Shown here in pieces: positions 53,687-62,569 of a DNA stretch of 64,000 bases (the stretch's first letter is position 1; each line of letters opens with the position of its first letter). The translations under genes were made by a program, and so were the position numbers. The notes beneath the pieces are model-generated. The model was given only the letters and a program-made list of their open reading frames with translations, was not told the origin of the DNA and searched no databases. Source of the stretch: Xanthomonas sp. Leaf131 (GTDB taxonomy: Bacteria > Pseudomonadota > Gammaproteobacteria > Xanthomonadales > Xanthomonadaceae); contig NZ_LMOG01000001.1 of NCBI RefSeq assembly GCF_001423495.1, forward strand, positions 186,001 to 250,000, in the 5' to 3' direction.

Positions 53687-55903
53687 TCAGAAATTGGCGC
53701 GGAACTGCGCACCGACGATGCGCGGGTCGTTGATGAAGCCGGTGAGATTGTTGAAGTCGATCGCACCGGTCACGCGGATCTGGTTGGTGCAGTTGCGGCA
53801 GAACACCGACAACTCGTACGCACCCGCGCCCCAGTTGTAGCCGATCTTGGCGCCGCCTTCGACCAGCGGCTGGCCGGTGAACTCCTTGGAGTCGTACAGG
53901 AAGAAGTTCACTTCGCTGCGGTAGGACCAGTCGGTGTAGAAGAACAGCTCGCCGTCGTTGCCCATCGGGATGCCGTAACGCAGCGTGGCGTTGGCCATCC
54001 ACTTGGATGCCTGCGGCAGGTCGTTGCCATCAATGAGCGCGTTGCCGGCCGCATTGAGCGGGTCGGTCACGGTGCAGGTGCGGCACACGCCCACCGACAG
54101 GCTCGGGTCGTCGATGCGGGTCCAGTTGTAGGCACCACCGGCGGTGACGCGCAGGTTCTGGGTGATCAGCGCTTCGAAATCGAACTCGGCGCCGCGCGCC
54201 TTGGTCTTGTCGGCATTGAGCAGACGCACGTCGTTGGAGACGCCACCCACCGCGGTGAGCTGCTGGTTCTTGACGCGGAAATCGTAGATATCGAAGCTCA
54301 GACGCGCGCGGTTGTCGAACAGATCCGACTTGATGCCGATCTCGAACGAATCCACCGTCTCCGGCTCGGCCACGGTGAGCGGCGCGGTGCCCGAGGGCAC
54401 GCCGAAGCTGGCGCCGCGGAAACCGCGTGCCGCACGTGCGTAGAGATTGACGTCGTCGTTGAGGGAGAAGGTCGCCGCCAGATCGCCGGTGACCTTGGAG
54501 TTGTCGGTCTCGCCGCTGGACGGTTCGACCAGCGTGACGCGGTCCAGCGCCAGCACGTCGAAGGTCTTCTTGTCGTAGGTGTAGCGGATGCCGGCGCGCA
54601 GGTTCAGACGATCGGTCGCCGCATAGTTCAACGAGCCGAACGCCGCCCACGAGGTGTTGCGCTGACGGGTCAGCTGGTAGCTGGCCAGCGTGCCGCCACC
54701 GAAGGTGTTGTAGGTGTAGTTTTCGCCTTCCACATCGTCATGAAAGTAATACAGGCCGGCCTGCCAGTTGAGCGGGCCTTCGTACTGCGATTCGGCACGC
54801 AGTTCCTGGCTGTACTGGTCCAGGCTCTTGATGCCGCCGGCGGTTTCCACCGGGAACGGAATCGCGCCCGGGCCGGACGGTGGTGCGAACACCGCGCCGA
54901 AGCCGCCGTCGATGTCGCCGCGGCTGTAGTACTTGCCGATGCCTTCATAGGCGGTGATCGAGTGCAGTGCGATATCGCCCAGATCCCAGGTCAGATTGGC
55001 GCTGCCGCCGTAGGTCTGCAGTTCCTGGTTGTTGGCGCCGTCGATGAAGGACTTCTCTTCGTCGAAGCCGTCCACCAACTGGTTGGTGCCGGGCTGGATG
55101 ATGTTGGCGCGGAACAGCCGCGCAGTGCCGTCCAGGTGACGCGCATGCGCATTGAACAGCGCGCTGAAATCGTCGCTGGCCTGATACAGCACCTGCAGAC
55201 GCACGGCCGAGTCGGTATAGCCTTCCAGATCGCGGCCGTCGCGGTTTTCCACCCAGTCGTCGCGGCGCTGGCCCAGCGTGGACAGACGCGCTGCCCAATG
55301 CTCGCCCATCGCGATGCTCAGGCCGCTTTCCAGCGTCATGGTGCCGTAGGTGCCGTACGACAGGCTGGCGTAGCCGTCATTGGCGCCGATGGTCGGCTTG
55401 ACCGAGTTGAACTTGACCACGCCGGCCGGCGTATTGCGGCCGAACAGCGTGCCCTGCGGGCCGCGCAGCACCTCCAGGCCTTCCAGATCGAAGATCGGGA
55501 AGCCCTTCAAGAACGCGTTTTCCTGCACCACGTCGTCATAGATCAACGACACCGGCTGCGAGGCGTAGGTATTGAAGTCGGTATTGCCGTAGCCGCGGAT
55601 GTACACGCGCGGGAACACACGGCCGTTGGACGATTCGATGTTGAGGCTAGGCGCCTTGCCAGCCAGCACGCGGATATCCGAGCCGCTGGTGGAGATGGCA
55701 TCCAGAAATTCCGGACGCAGCACCGATGCCGAGACCGGCACGTCCTTGGAATCTTCCGAACGACGCTCGACCGTGACCTTGACCGCGTCCAGACGCACGA
55801 CACCGTCGTCGCTGGGCGTCTGCTGGGCAGCGGCATAGAACGGGAGAAAGGAAGCGACGGCAACGGCAAGCGCGCTGATCTTGAGCGACCGGCTGGCGGA
55901 CAT
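53687..55903 (-). CDS. TonB-dependent outer-membrane receptor
   Basis: A 738-residue receptor. Signal peptide (LKISALAVAVASFLPFYAAA), TonB-box-like VVRLDAVKVTVERR, plug domain (VPVSASVLRPEFLDAIS, RVYIRGYGNTDFNTY, EVLRGPQGTLFGRNTPAGVV) and a barrel ending in VGAQFRANF. The plug is of the common siderophore/vitamin type. A disulfide-like CRNCTN and CRTC pair occur in barrel loops. ATG at 55903 opens the signal peptide. Ligand unknown; neighbour is an exported nucleoside hydrolase. Confidence 0.92.
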   Translation of the reverse strand: MSASRSLKISALAVAVASFLPFYAAAQQTPSDDGVVRLDAVKVTVERRSEDSKDVPVSASVLRPEFLDAISTSGSDIRVLAGKAPSLNIESSNGRVFPRVYIRGYGNTDFNTYASQPVSLIYDDVVQENAFLKGFPIFDLEGLEVLRGPQGTLFGRNTPAGVVKFNSVKPTIGANDGYASLSYGTYGTMTLESGLSIAMGEHWAARLSTLGQRRDDWVENRDGRDLEGYTDSAVRLQVLYQASDDFSALFNAHARHLDGTARLFRANIIQPGTNQLVDGFDEEKSFIDGANNQELQTYGGSANLTWDLGDIALHSITAYEGIGKYYSRGDIDGGFGAVFAPPSGPGAIPFPVETAGGIKSLDQYSQELRAESQYEGPLNWQAGLYYFHDDVEGENYTYNTFGGGTLASYQLTRQRNTSWAAFGSLNYAATDRLNLRAGIRYTYDKKTFDVLALDRVTLVEPSSGETDNSKVTGDLAATFSLNDDVNLYARAARGFRGASFGVPSGTAPLTVAEPETVDSFEIGIKSDLFDNRARLSFDIYDFRVKNQQLTAVGGVSNDVRLLNADKTKARGAEFDFEALITQNLRVTAGGAYNWTRIDDPSLSVGVCRTCTVTDPLNAAGNALIDGNDLPQASKWMANATLRYGIPMGNDGELFFYTDWSYRSEVNFFLYDSKEFTGQPLVEGGAKIGYNWGAGAYELSVFCRNCTNQIRVTGAIDFNNLTGFINDPRIVGAQFRANF

Positions 55904-56153
55904 GGGAAAGACTCCGGATTCTGGTGGCGGAACGGCCTGATCTGCATGCCGCGTTGCAACAGAATTAACACGATTTACACAAATTTGGCAGAGCGCGTGC
56001 GAAAAAGATTTCGAAATTCGAAAAGGCGTTCGAATTAATGCAACACGCCGATGCAATTTGTGCGTTGCAGCCGGCGGCATCTCATGGACGTGTGCTAGGT
56101 GGCGACGCCCTGTCAGCGGAGGCGATCAAGCCGCCAGCGGCCGACGGCGCCGC

Positions 56154-57353
56154 TCAGCCCGCCTCGATGACATGCGCCGGCACCCGTACCCAGCCTTCCA
56201 TCAGCACCCGTGCACTGCGGCTCATCAGCGCTTTGGTCACCTGCCACTGACCATCGATCAATTGCGCCTCGGCCCCGACGCGCAAGCTGCCGGAGGGATG
56301 CCCGAAGCGCACCGCCGAGCGCGTCGCGCCGCCCGCCGCCAGATTGACCAAGGTACCGGGCACTGCCGCGGCGGTCCCGATGGCCACCGCCGCGGTGCCC
56401 ATCATCGCGTGATGCAACTTGCCCATCGACATCGCACGCACCAGCAGATCGAGTTCGGCCGCGTGCACCGGCTTGCCGCTGGAGGCGGTGTAATCGGCCG
56501 GCGGCGCAACGAACGCCACCTTCGGCGTGTGTTGCCGCGTGGCGGCATCTTCCACGTTCGCAATCAACCCCATCCGCACCGCACCATGCGCACGCAAGGT
56601 CTCGAACATGGTCAATGCACGCGGGTCGCCATTGATCGCCTCCTGCAACTCGGTGCCGGTGTAGCCCAGATCGCGCGCGTTGACGAAGATGGTCGGAATG
56701 CCGGCGTTGATCAGCGTTGCAGCGATCGTGCCCAGGCCAGGAACCTCCAATTGATCGATCAGATTGCCGGTCGGAAACATCGCCCCGCCCTCGCCTTCGG
56801 CATCGTCGGCCGGGTCGAGAAATTCCAGCTGCACCTCGGCCGCCGGAAAGGTCACTCCATCCAGTGCGAAGTCGCCACTTTCCTGCACCTGTCCATCGCG
56901 CATGGGCACATGCGCCACGATGGTCTTGCCGATATTGGCCTGCCAGATCCGCACCGTTGCCAGGCCATCGCGCGGCACCCGCGCGGGGTCGATCAGGCCA
57001 TTGGCAATCGCAAACGGCCCCACCGCCGCCGACAGATTGCCGCAGTTGCCGCTCCAGTCCACGAACGCGCTGTCGATGGCCACCTGCCCGAACAGATAGT
57101 CCACATCGTGCCCGGCGCGCGTGCTTGCAGAGACGATCACACTCTTGCTGGTGCTGGAGGTCGCCCCACCCATGCCATCGATCTGCTTGCCATACGGATC
57201 CGGACTGCCGATTACCCGCAGCAGCAACGCATCGCGCGCAGGTCCGGGCTGCTGCGCGGCGGCGGGCAGATCCTGCAGACGAAAGAACACACCCTTGCTG
57301 GTGCCGCCACGCATATAGGTGGCAGGAATGCGGAGTTGGGGGAGATGGGTCAT
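56154..57353 (-). CDS. prpF: 2-methylaconitate cis-trans isomerase
   Basis: A 399-residue PrpF of the diaminopimelate-epimerase fold. MRGGTSKGVFF near the start holds the catalytic Lys, DGMGGATSSTSK and the SGNCGNLSAAVG cysteine region follow. It converts the 2-methylaconitate made by AcnD into the isomer that aconitase B hydrates, so AcnD and PrpF together replace PrpD. Last gene of prpB-prpC-acnD-prpF. Upstream lies a spacer of 124 bases with 11 heptanucleotide repeats and no good ribosome-binding site before the ATG at 57353. Confidence 0.94.
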   Translation of the reverse strand: MTHLPQLRIPATYMRGGTSKGVFFRLQDLPAAAQQPGPARDALLLRVIGSPDPYGKQIDGMGGATSSTSKSVIVSASTRAGHDVDYLFGQVAIDSAFVDWSGNCGNLSAAVGPFAIANGLIDPARVPRDGLATVRIWQANIGKTIVAHVPMRDGQVQESGDFALDGVTFPAAEVQLEFLDPADDAEGEGGAMFPTGNLIDQLEVPGLGTIAATLINAGIPTIFVNARDLGYTGTELQEAINGDPRALTMFETLRAHGAVRMGLIANVEDAATRQHTPKVAFVAPPADYTASSGKPVHAAELDLLVRAMSMGKLHHAMMGTAAVAIGTAAAVPGTLVNLAAGGATRSAVRFGHPSGSLRVGAEAQLIDGQWQVTKALMSRSARVLMEGWVRVPAHVIEAG

Positions 57354-57368
57354 GGACGAGGGGCCGGG

Positions 57369-57445
57369 ATTGGGGATTGGGGATTGGGGATTGGGGATTG
57401 GGGATTGGGGATTGGGGATTGGGGATTGGGGATTGGGGATTGGGG
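57369..57445. repeat. heptanucleotide array (ATTGGGG x 11) between acnD and prpF
   Basis: Eleven uninterrupted copies with no mismatch, 77 bases. The plus strand has twelve closely spaced G runs, a strong G-quadruplex-type sequence; the prpF mRNA leader would be the C-rich complement. Starts 16 bases before the prpF ATG. Confidence 0.95.
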
Positions 57446-57477
57446 TGCAGATGGCGGCAACGCGGTTGCCATGGACG

Positions 57478-60120
57478 CTAGTGCGCTTGCGGTGTCGCTA
57501 TCGCTTTCAACGCATCTCGATTCCCGACTCCCGATTCCCGGCTCTCAAGAAAATCCTGCGCGAACCGTTGCAGCACGCCGCCCGCCTCGTAGATCGAGAC
57601 TTCTTCGGCAGTATTCAACCGACATGTGACCGGCACCTGCACCTGCTCGCCGTTGCGTCGATGGATCGACAGCGTCAGCATGGCGCCCGGCGTGCGCTCG
57701 CCGACCACATCGAAGGTTTCGCTGCCGTCGATGCCCAGCGTCTTGCGATCGGTGCCCGGTTTGAACTCCAGCGGCAGCACGCCCATGCCGATCAGGTTGG
57801 TGCGGTGAATCCGCTCGAAGCCTTCGGCCACGATCACTTCCACGCCGGCCAGACGCACGCCCTTGGCGGCCCAGTCGCGCGAGGACCCTTGCCCATAATC
57901 GGCACCGGCAATGATGATCAGCGGCTGCTTGCGCGTCATGTAGGTTTCGATCGCCTCCCACATGCGCAGCACCTGCCCTTCCGGCTCCAGCCGCGCCAGC
58001 GAGCCTGCCTTGACCTGTCCATCGACCACGGCCATCTCGTTGACCAGCTTGGGATTGGCGAAGGTGGCGCGCTGCGCGGTGAGGTGATCGCCACGATGGG
58101 TGGCGTAGGAGTTGAAGTCTTCTTCCGGCACGCCCATCTGCGCAAGGTATTCGCCGGCCGCACTGCCGGCCTGGATCGCATTCGACGGCGAGAGATGATC
58201 GGTGGTGATGTTGTCGCCCAGCACCGCCAACGGGCGCATGCCATGCAAGCTGCGCGCACCGGCCAACGCGCCTTCCCAATACGGCGGGCGACGGATGTAG
58301 GTGCTGGTCGGCCGCCAGTCGTACAACGGACTCACGCGGATGCCCTGCCCCACGCTGCGCTTGAACATCGGGTCGTAGACGCTGCGAAAATGCTCCGGCT
58401 TGACGCTGCGCGCCACCACTGCATCGATCTCCGCATCGCTTGGCCACAGATCCTTGAGCGTCACCACCACGCCATCGGCATCGATGCCCAGCACATCTTT
58501 TTCGATATCGAAGCGCACCGTGCCGGCGATGGCATAGGCGATCACCAACGGCGGCGATGCCAGAAACGCCTGCTTGGCATACGGATGGATGCGCCCGTCG
58601 AAATTACGGTTGCCCGACAACACCGCCGTGGCATACAGATCGCGGTCGATGATCTCTTGCTGGATCACTGGGTCCAGCGCACCGCTCATGCCATTGCAGG
58701 TGGTGCACGCGAACGCGACGATGCCAAAGCCCAGTTGTTCCAGTTCGCTCAACAAGCCGGCGTCTTCCAGATACAACTGCACCGCCTTGGAGCCCGGTGC
58801 CAGCGAACTTTTTACCCATGGTTTGCGGGTCAGTCCACGTGCATTTGCATTGCGTGCCAGCAAACCGGCGGCGATGACATTGCGTGGATTGGAGGTGTTG
58901 GTGCACGAAGTGATGGCGGCGATGATCACCGCACCATCGGGCATCTGGCCCGGCACGTCTTCCCACGTGGCGGCAATGCCGCGCTCGGCCAGCTCGCTGG
59001 TCGCCACGCGCTTGTGTGGGTTGGATGGCCCGGCCATATTGCGCACGACGCTCGACAGGTCGAACTGCAGCACACGCTCGTACTGCGCGGTGACCAGATC
59101 ATCCGCCCACAAACCGGTATGGCGCGCGTAAGTGTCCACCAATGCAATCTGCGCGTCTTCGCGTCCGGTCAGACGCAAATAGTCCAGCGTCTGCTGGTCG
59201 ATATAGAACATCGCCGCGGTGGCGCCGAACTCCGGCGTCATGTTGGAGATGGTCGCGCGGTCGCCAATGGTCAGCGCACTGGCGCCGGCGCCATAGAACT
59301 CCAGATATGCACCAACCACACGTTGCTGACGCAGGAACTCGGTCAACGCCAACACGATGTCGGTGGCGGTGATGCCGGGCGCTGGCTTGCCCAGCAACTC
59401 CACACCGATGATGTCGGGCAAGCGCATCCATGAGGCGCGTCCCAGCATCACGTTTTCCGCTTCCAGACCGCCCACGCCCACTGCGATGACACCCAGCGCA
59501 TCCACATGCGGTGTGTGGCTGTCGGTGCCCACGCAGGTATCGGGGAACGCAACACCATCCAACGTGTAAATCACCGGCGACATCTTCTCCAGGTTGATCT
59601 GATGCATGATCCCGTTGCCCGGCGGAATCACTTCCATGTTTTCGAACGCGCGCTTGGTCCATTCGATGAAGTGGAAGCGGTCGGCATTACGACGGTCTTC
59701 CACGCTGCGATTCTTGGCGAAGGCCTGCTTGTCGAAACCGGCGTATTCCACCGCCAGCGAGTGATCGACGATCAACTGCACCGGCACCACCGGATTGACC
59801 TGCGCCGGATCGCCGCCCTGCTCGGCGATCGCATCGCGCAAACCGGCCAGGTCGACCAGGGCGGTCTGCCCCAGAATGTCGTGGCACACCACGCGCGCCG
59901 GAAACCACGGGAAATCCAGGTCGTGCTTGCGTTCGATCAACTGCCGCAGGTAGGCCTCCAGCATCTGCGGCTCGGCGCGCCGCACCAGGTTTTCGGCATG
60001 CACGCGCGCGGTGTACGGCAGCGTTGCGTAGGCGCCTGGTTTCAGCGCGTCCACGGCGGCGCGCGCATCGAAATACTCCAACGAGGTGCCCGGCAAGGGC
60101 TTGCGGTACTGGCTATTCAT
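57478..60120 (-). CDS. acnD: Fe/S-dependent 2-methylisocitrate dehydratase
   Basis: An 880-residue aconitase-family enzyme. GTDSHTPHVDALG, the iron-sulfur cysteines in TSCTNTSNPRNV and ACTTCNGMSG, and the swivelling domain motif GADYGQGSSRDWAAKG are all present. It dehydrates 2-methylcitrate in the propionate pathway. ATG at 60120 starts the family N-terminus. After QRFAQDFLES the last 20 or so residues (RESGVGNRDALK...) are encoded by the GATTCCC-type repeat at 57510-57546, so the original C-terminus was extended. Third in the prp operon, 177 bases after prpC. Confidence 0.95.
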   Translation of the reverse strand: MNSQYRKPLPGTSLEYFDARAAVDALKPGAYATLPYTARVHAENLVRRAEPQMLEAYLRQLIERKHDLDFPWFPARVVCHDILGQTALVDLAGLRDAIAEQGGDPAQVNPVVPVQLIVDHSLAVEYAGFDKQAFAKNRSVEDRRNADRFHFIEWTKRAFENMEVIPPGNGIMHQINLEKMSPVIYTLDGVAFPDTCVGTDSHTPHVDALGVIAVGVGGLEAENVMLGRASWMRLPDIIGVELLGKPAPGITATDIVLALTEFLRQQRVVGAYLEFYGAGASALTIGDRATISNMTPEFGATAAMFYIDQQTLDYLRLTGREDAQIALVDTYARHTGLWADDLVTAQYERVLQFDLSSVVRNMAGPSNPHKRVATSELAERGIAATWEDVPGQMPDGAVIIAAITSCTNTSNPRNVIAAGLLARNANARGLTRKPWVKSSLAPGSKAVQLYLEDAGLLSELEQLGFGIVAFACTTCNGMSGALDPVIQQEIIDRDLYATAVLSGNRNFDGRIHPYAKQAFLASPPLVIAYAIAGTVRFDIEKDVLGIDADGVVVTLKDLWPSDAEIDAVVARSVKPEHFRSVYDPMFKRSVGQGIRVSPLYDWRPTSTYIRRPPYWEGALAGARSLHGMRPLAVLGDNITTDHLSPSNAIQAGSAAGEYLAQMGVPEEDFNSYATHRGDHLTAQRATFANPKLVNEMAVVDGQVKAGSLARLEPEGQVLRMWEAIETYMTRKQPLIIIAGADYGQGSSRDWAAKGVRLAGVEVIVAEGFERIHRTNLIGMGVLPLEFKPGTDRKTLGIDGSETFDVVGERTPGAMLTLSIHRRNGEQVQVPVTCRLNTAEEVSIYEAGGVLQRFAQDFLESRESGVGNRDALKAIATPQAH
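57510..57546. repeat. GATTCCC-type short repeat inside the acnD 3' end
   Basis: Units TCGATTCCC, GACTCCC, GATTCCC; translated into the acnD tail. Same family as 4241-4272 and 60150-60180. Confidence 0.65.
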
Positions 60121-60149
60121 GGCTGGCGATATCAAAGCGGGCGGGGGTA

Positions 60150-60180
60150 TTTCGGGAGTCGGGATTCGGGAGTCGGGATG
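60150..60180. repeat. GGGATTC-type short repeat between prpC and acnD
   Basis: TTTCGGGAGTCGGGATTCGG and one more unit in the 177-base spacer before acnD. Confidence 0.6.
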
Positions 60181-60297
60181 GATCTAGCGTTTCAGGCGTG
60201 CGTGGGGTTTGCCACCTCTCATCCTGCTTGCGAGAGATTGGTCGCCTTCATTGAACGAAGGCGATCGCGGTGGAGAAATCCAACGGCTGGCGTGTTA

Positions 60298-61452
60298 TCA
60301 GGAACGCTGATCCAACGGCACGAACACCTGATCTTCCGGCCCGGTGTAATTGGCCGAAGGACGAATGATCTTGCCGTCCATGCGCTGCTCGATGATGTGC
60401 GCGCTCCAACCTGCGGTACGCGCCAGCACGAACAATGGCGTAAACATCGCGGTCGGCACGCCCATCATGTGATAGCTCACCGCACTGAACCAATCCAGGT
60501 TCGGGAACATCTTCTTGATGTCCCACATCACCGTCTCCAGGCGCTCGGCGATGTCGTACATCTTGCGGCTGCCCTGCGCATCGGAGAGCTCGCGCGCCAC
60601 CTCCTTGATCACCTTGTTGCGCGGATCGGAGACGGTGTAGACCGGATGCCCGAAGCCGATCACCACTTCCTTGCGCTCCACGCGTGCCTTGATGTCGGCC
60701 TCGGCCTCATCCGGCGTGTCATAACGCTTCTGTATGTCGAACGCCACCTCGTTGGCGCCGCCATGCTTGGGTCCGCGCAACGCACCGATGCCGCCGGCGA
60801 TGGCGCTATACATGTCGCTGCCGGTGCCGGCAATCACGCGGCACGCGAACGTGGAGGCATTGAACTCATGCTCGGCGTACAGGATCAGGCTGGTGTGCAT
60901 CGCACGCACCCACGTCTCCTTCGGCGCGAAACCGTGCAGCAAGTGCAGGAAGTGCCCACCGATCGAATCATCGTCGGTTTCCAGCTCGATGCGCCTGCCG
61001 TTATGGCTGTAGTGATACCAGTACAGCAACATCGAGCCCAGCGAGGCCATCAGCTTGTCGGCGATATCGCGCGCGCCCGGATGATTGTGATCGTCTTTCT
61101 CCGGCTGCAGGCAGCCCAGTACCGACACGCCGGTGCGCATCACGTCCATCGGATGGGCAGCCGGCGGCAATTGTTCCAGCGCCGCCTTCACCGCAGCCGG
61201 AACGCCACGCAGCGAGCGCAGCTTGGCCTTGTAGCCGCGCAATTCGCCGTTATTGGGCAATTTTCCATGCACCAGCAGATAGGCGATTTCCTCGAACTCG
61301 CTGGTGGTGGCCAGATCCAGAATGTCGTAGCCGCGGTAATGCAGATCGTTGCCGCTGCGCCCCACCGTACACAGCGCGGTGTTGCCGGCAGCAGTGCCGG
61401 ATAAGGCAACGGATTTTTTCGGCTTGAAGCCGGGATTGACGATGTCGTTCAT
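60298..61452 (-). CDS. prpC: 2-methylcitrate synthase
   Basis: A 384-residue citrate-synthase-family enzyme. Catalytic residues are in [29 protein letters not shown] and [11 protein letters not shown]; short length and the [15 protein letters not shown] start fit PrpC rather than GltA. It condenses propionyl-CoA with oxaloacetate. ATG at 61452, 75 bases after the prpB stop, so the two are likely co-transcribed from the prpB promoter. Confidence 0.95.
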   Translation of the reverse strand: MNDIVNPGFKPKKSVALSGTAAGNTALCTVGRSGNDLHYRGYDILDLATTSEFEEIAYLLVHGKLPNNGELRGYKAKLRSLRGVPAAVKAALEQLPPAAHPMDVMRTGVSVLGCLQPEKDDHNHPGARDIADKLMASLGSMLLYWYHYSHNGRRIELETDDDSIGGHFLHLLHGFAPKETWVRAMHTSLILYAEHEFNASTFACRVIAGTGSDMYSAIAGGIGALRGPKHGGANEVAFDIQKRYDTPDEAEADIKARVERKEVVIGFGHPVYTVSDPRNKVIKEVARELSDAQGSRKMYDIAERLETVMWDIKKMFPNLDWFSAVSYHMMGVPTAMFTPLFVLARTAGWSAHIIEQRMDGKIIRPSANYTGPEDQVFVPLDQRS

Positions 61453-61527
61453 GCGATGAGCTCCCAAACGGTGTCGTATTGCGGTGTCACGGATGAAGTG
61501 GCGAAATCTGCGCGCAACAGAGCGCAA

Positions 61528-62424
61528 TCATGCGCCTTTGCGTGCAAACAGCGCATCCAGACGCTGCTCGTAGCCGTGGTAGCCGATGCGCTCATACAGC
61601 TCTTCGCGCGTCTGCATGCTTTCCAGCACCGCCTGTTGATGACCGTCGCGACGAATCGCGGTGTAGACCTCCTCGGCCGCCTTGTTGGCCGCGCGAAATG
61701 CCGACAACGGAAACAGCTGGATCGCCACGCCTGCCTGCGCAAGTTGGTCGCGGGTAAACAGCGGCGTCTTGCCGAATTCGGTGATGTTGGCCAACACCGG
61801 CACGCGCACCGCATCGACAAAGCGTTTGTAGGTGTCCAGGTCGTACGCCGCTTCGGCAAAGATGCCGTCTGCGCCCGCTTCCACGCAGGCAATCGCACGT
61901 TCGATCGCCGCATCCACGCCTTCCATCTGGATCGCATCGGTGCGCGCAATCAAAAAGAACGCCGCATCGGTCTTGGCGTCGGCGGCCGCCCTCACCCGGT
62001 CCACCATTTCGGCCTGGCTGACGATCTCCTTGCCCGGCCGATGCCCGCAACGCTTGGCCCCCACCTGGTCTTCGATATGGCAGCCGGCTGCGCCCGCCTT
62101 GATCAGCGATTTGATGGTGCGCTCGATGTTGAACGCGCTCGGCCCGAAGCCGGTGTCCACGTCCACCAGCAACGGCAGCGCGCAGACATCGGTGATGCGG
62201 CGCACATCGATCAACACGTCTTCCAGCGTATTGATGCCCAGGTCCGGCAAGCCCAGCGAGCCAGCCGCCACGCCGCCGCCCGACAGGTAGATGGCCTGGT
62301 AGCCGGCGCGCTGCGCCAGTAGCGCATGGTTGGCGTTGATCGCGCCGATCACCTGCAGCGGCGATTCGGCAGCCAGCGCGGCGCGGAAGCGCGTGCCGGC
62401 GGAAGCGGTGGGCGAAGACGTCAT
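61528..62424 (-). CDS. prpB: 2-methylisocitrate lyase
   Basis: A 298-residue PEP-mutase/isocitrate-lyase-family enzyme. The catalytic cysteine is in [13 protein letters not shown]; metal ligands in [10 protein letters not shown] and [13 protein letters not shown] is typical. It cleaves 2-methylisocitrate to pyruvate and succinate. First gene of the prp operon, 33 bases downstream of a sigma54 promoter and divergent from prpR. Confidence 0.96.
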   Translation of the reverse strand: MTSSPTASAGTRFRAALAAESPLQVIGAINANHALLAQRAGYQAIYLSGGGVAAGSLGLPDLGINTLEDVLIDVRRITDVCALPLLVDVDTGFGPSAFNIERTIKSLIKAGAAGCHIEDQVGAKRCGHRPGKEIVSQAEMVDRVRAAADAKTDAAFFLIARTDAIQMEGVDAAIERAIACVEAGADGIFAEAAYDLDTYKRFVDAVRVPVLANITEFGKTPLFTRDQLAQAGVAIQLFPLSAFRAANKAAEEVYTAIRRDGHQQAVLESMQTREELYERIGYHGYEQRLDALFARKGA

Positions 62425-62456
62425 GGCGATTCCTGGAATGGGATACGGGAATAGGC

Positions 62457-62471
62457 GCAAATGGTGTGCCA
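62457..62471 (-). promoter_or_regulatory. sigma54 promoter of the prp operon
   Basis: TGGCACACCATTTGC on the minus strand: GG (-24), ten bases, GC (-12), close to TGGCACG-N4-TTGC. The -12 GC lies 33 bases before the prpB ATG, matching a PrpR-activated promoter. Confidence 0.85.
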
Positions 62472-62506
62472 ACAACAAGCCATTGATTTCATTCAACAGA
62501 GTCCGG

Positions 62507-62563
62507 CCAGTTGTTGCAAACTTGAAACATCCAGAGCAGCATGCAACATCGTTGCAACATGGC
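62507..62563. promoter_or_regulatory. candidate PrpR binding sites
   Basis: Repeated TGCAACA/TGTTGCA-like words: AGTTGTTGCAAAC (62510-62522) and two GCAACAT copies in ATGCAACATCGTTGCAACAT (62541-62560). They lie about 40-100 bases upstream of the sigma54 promoter, where enhancer sites belong, and next to the prpR start. Inferred from spacing only. Confidence 0.5.
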
Positions 62564-62569
62564 AATCAG

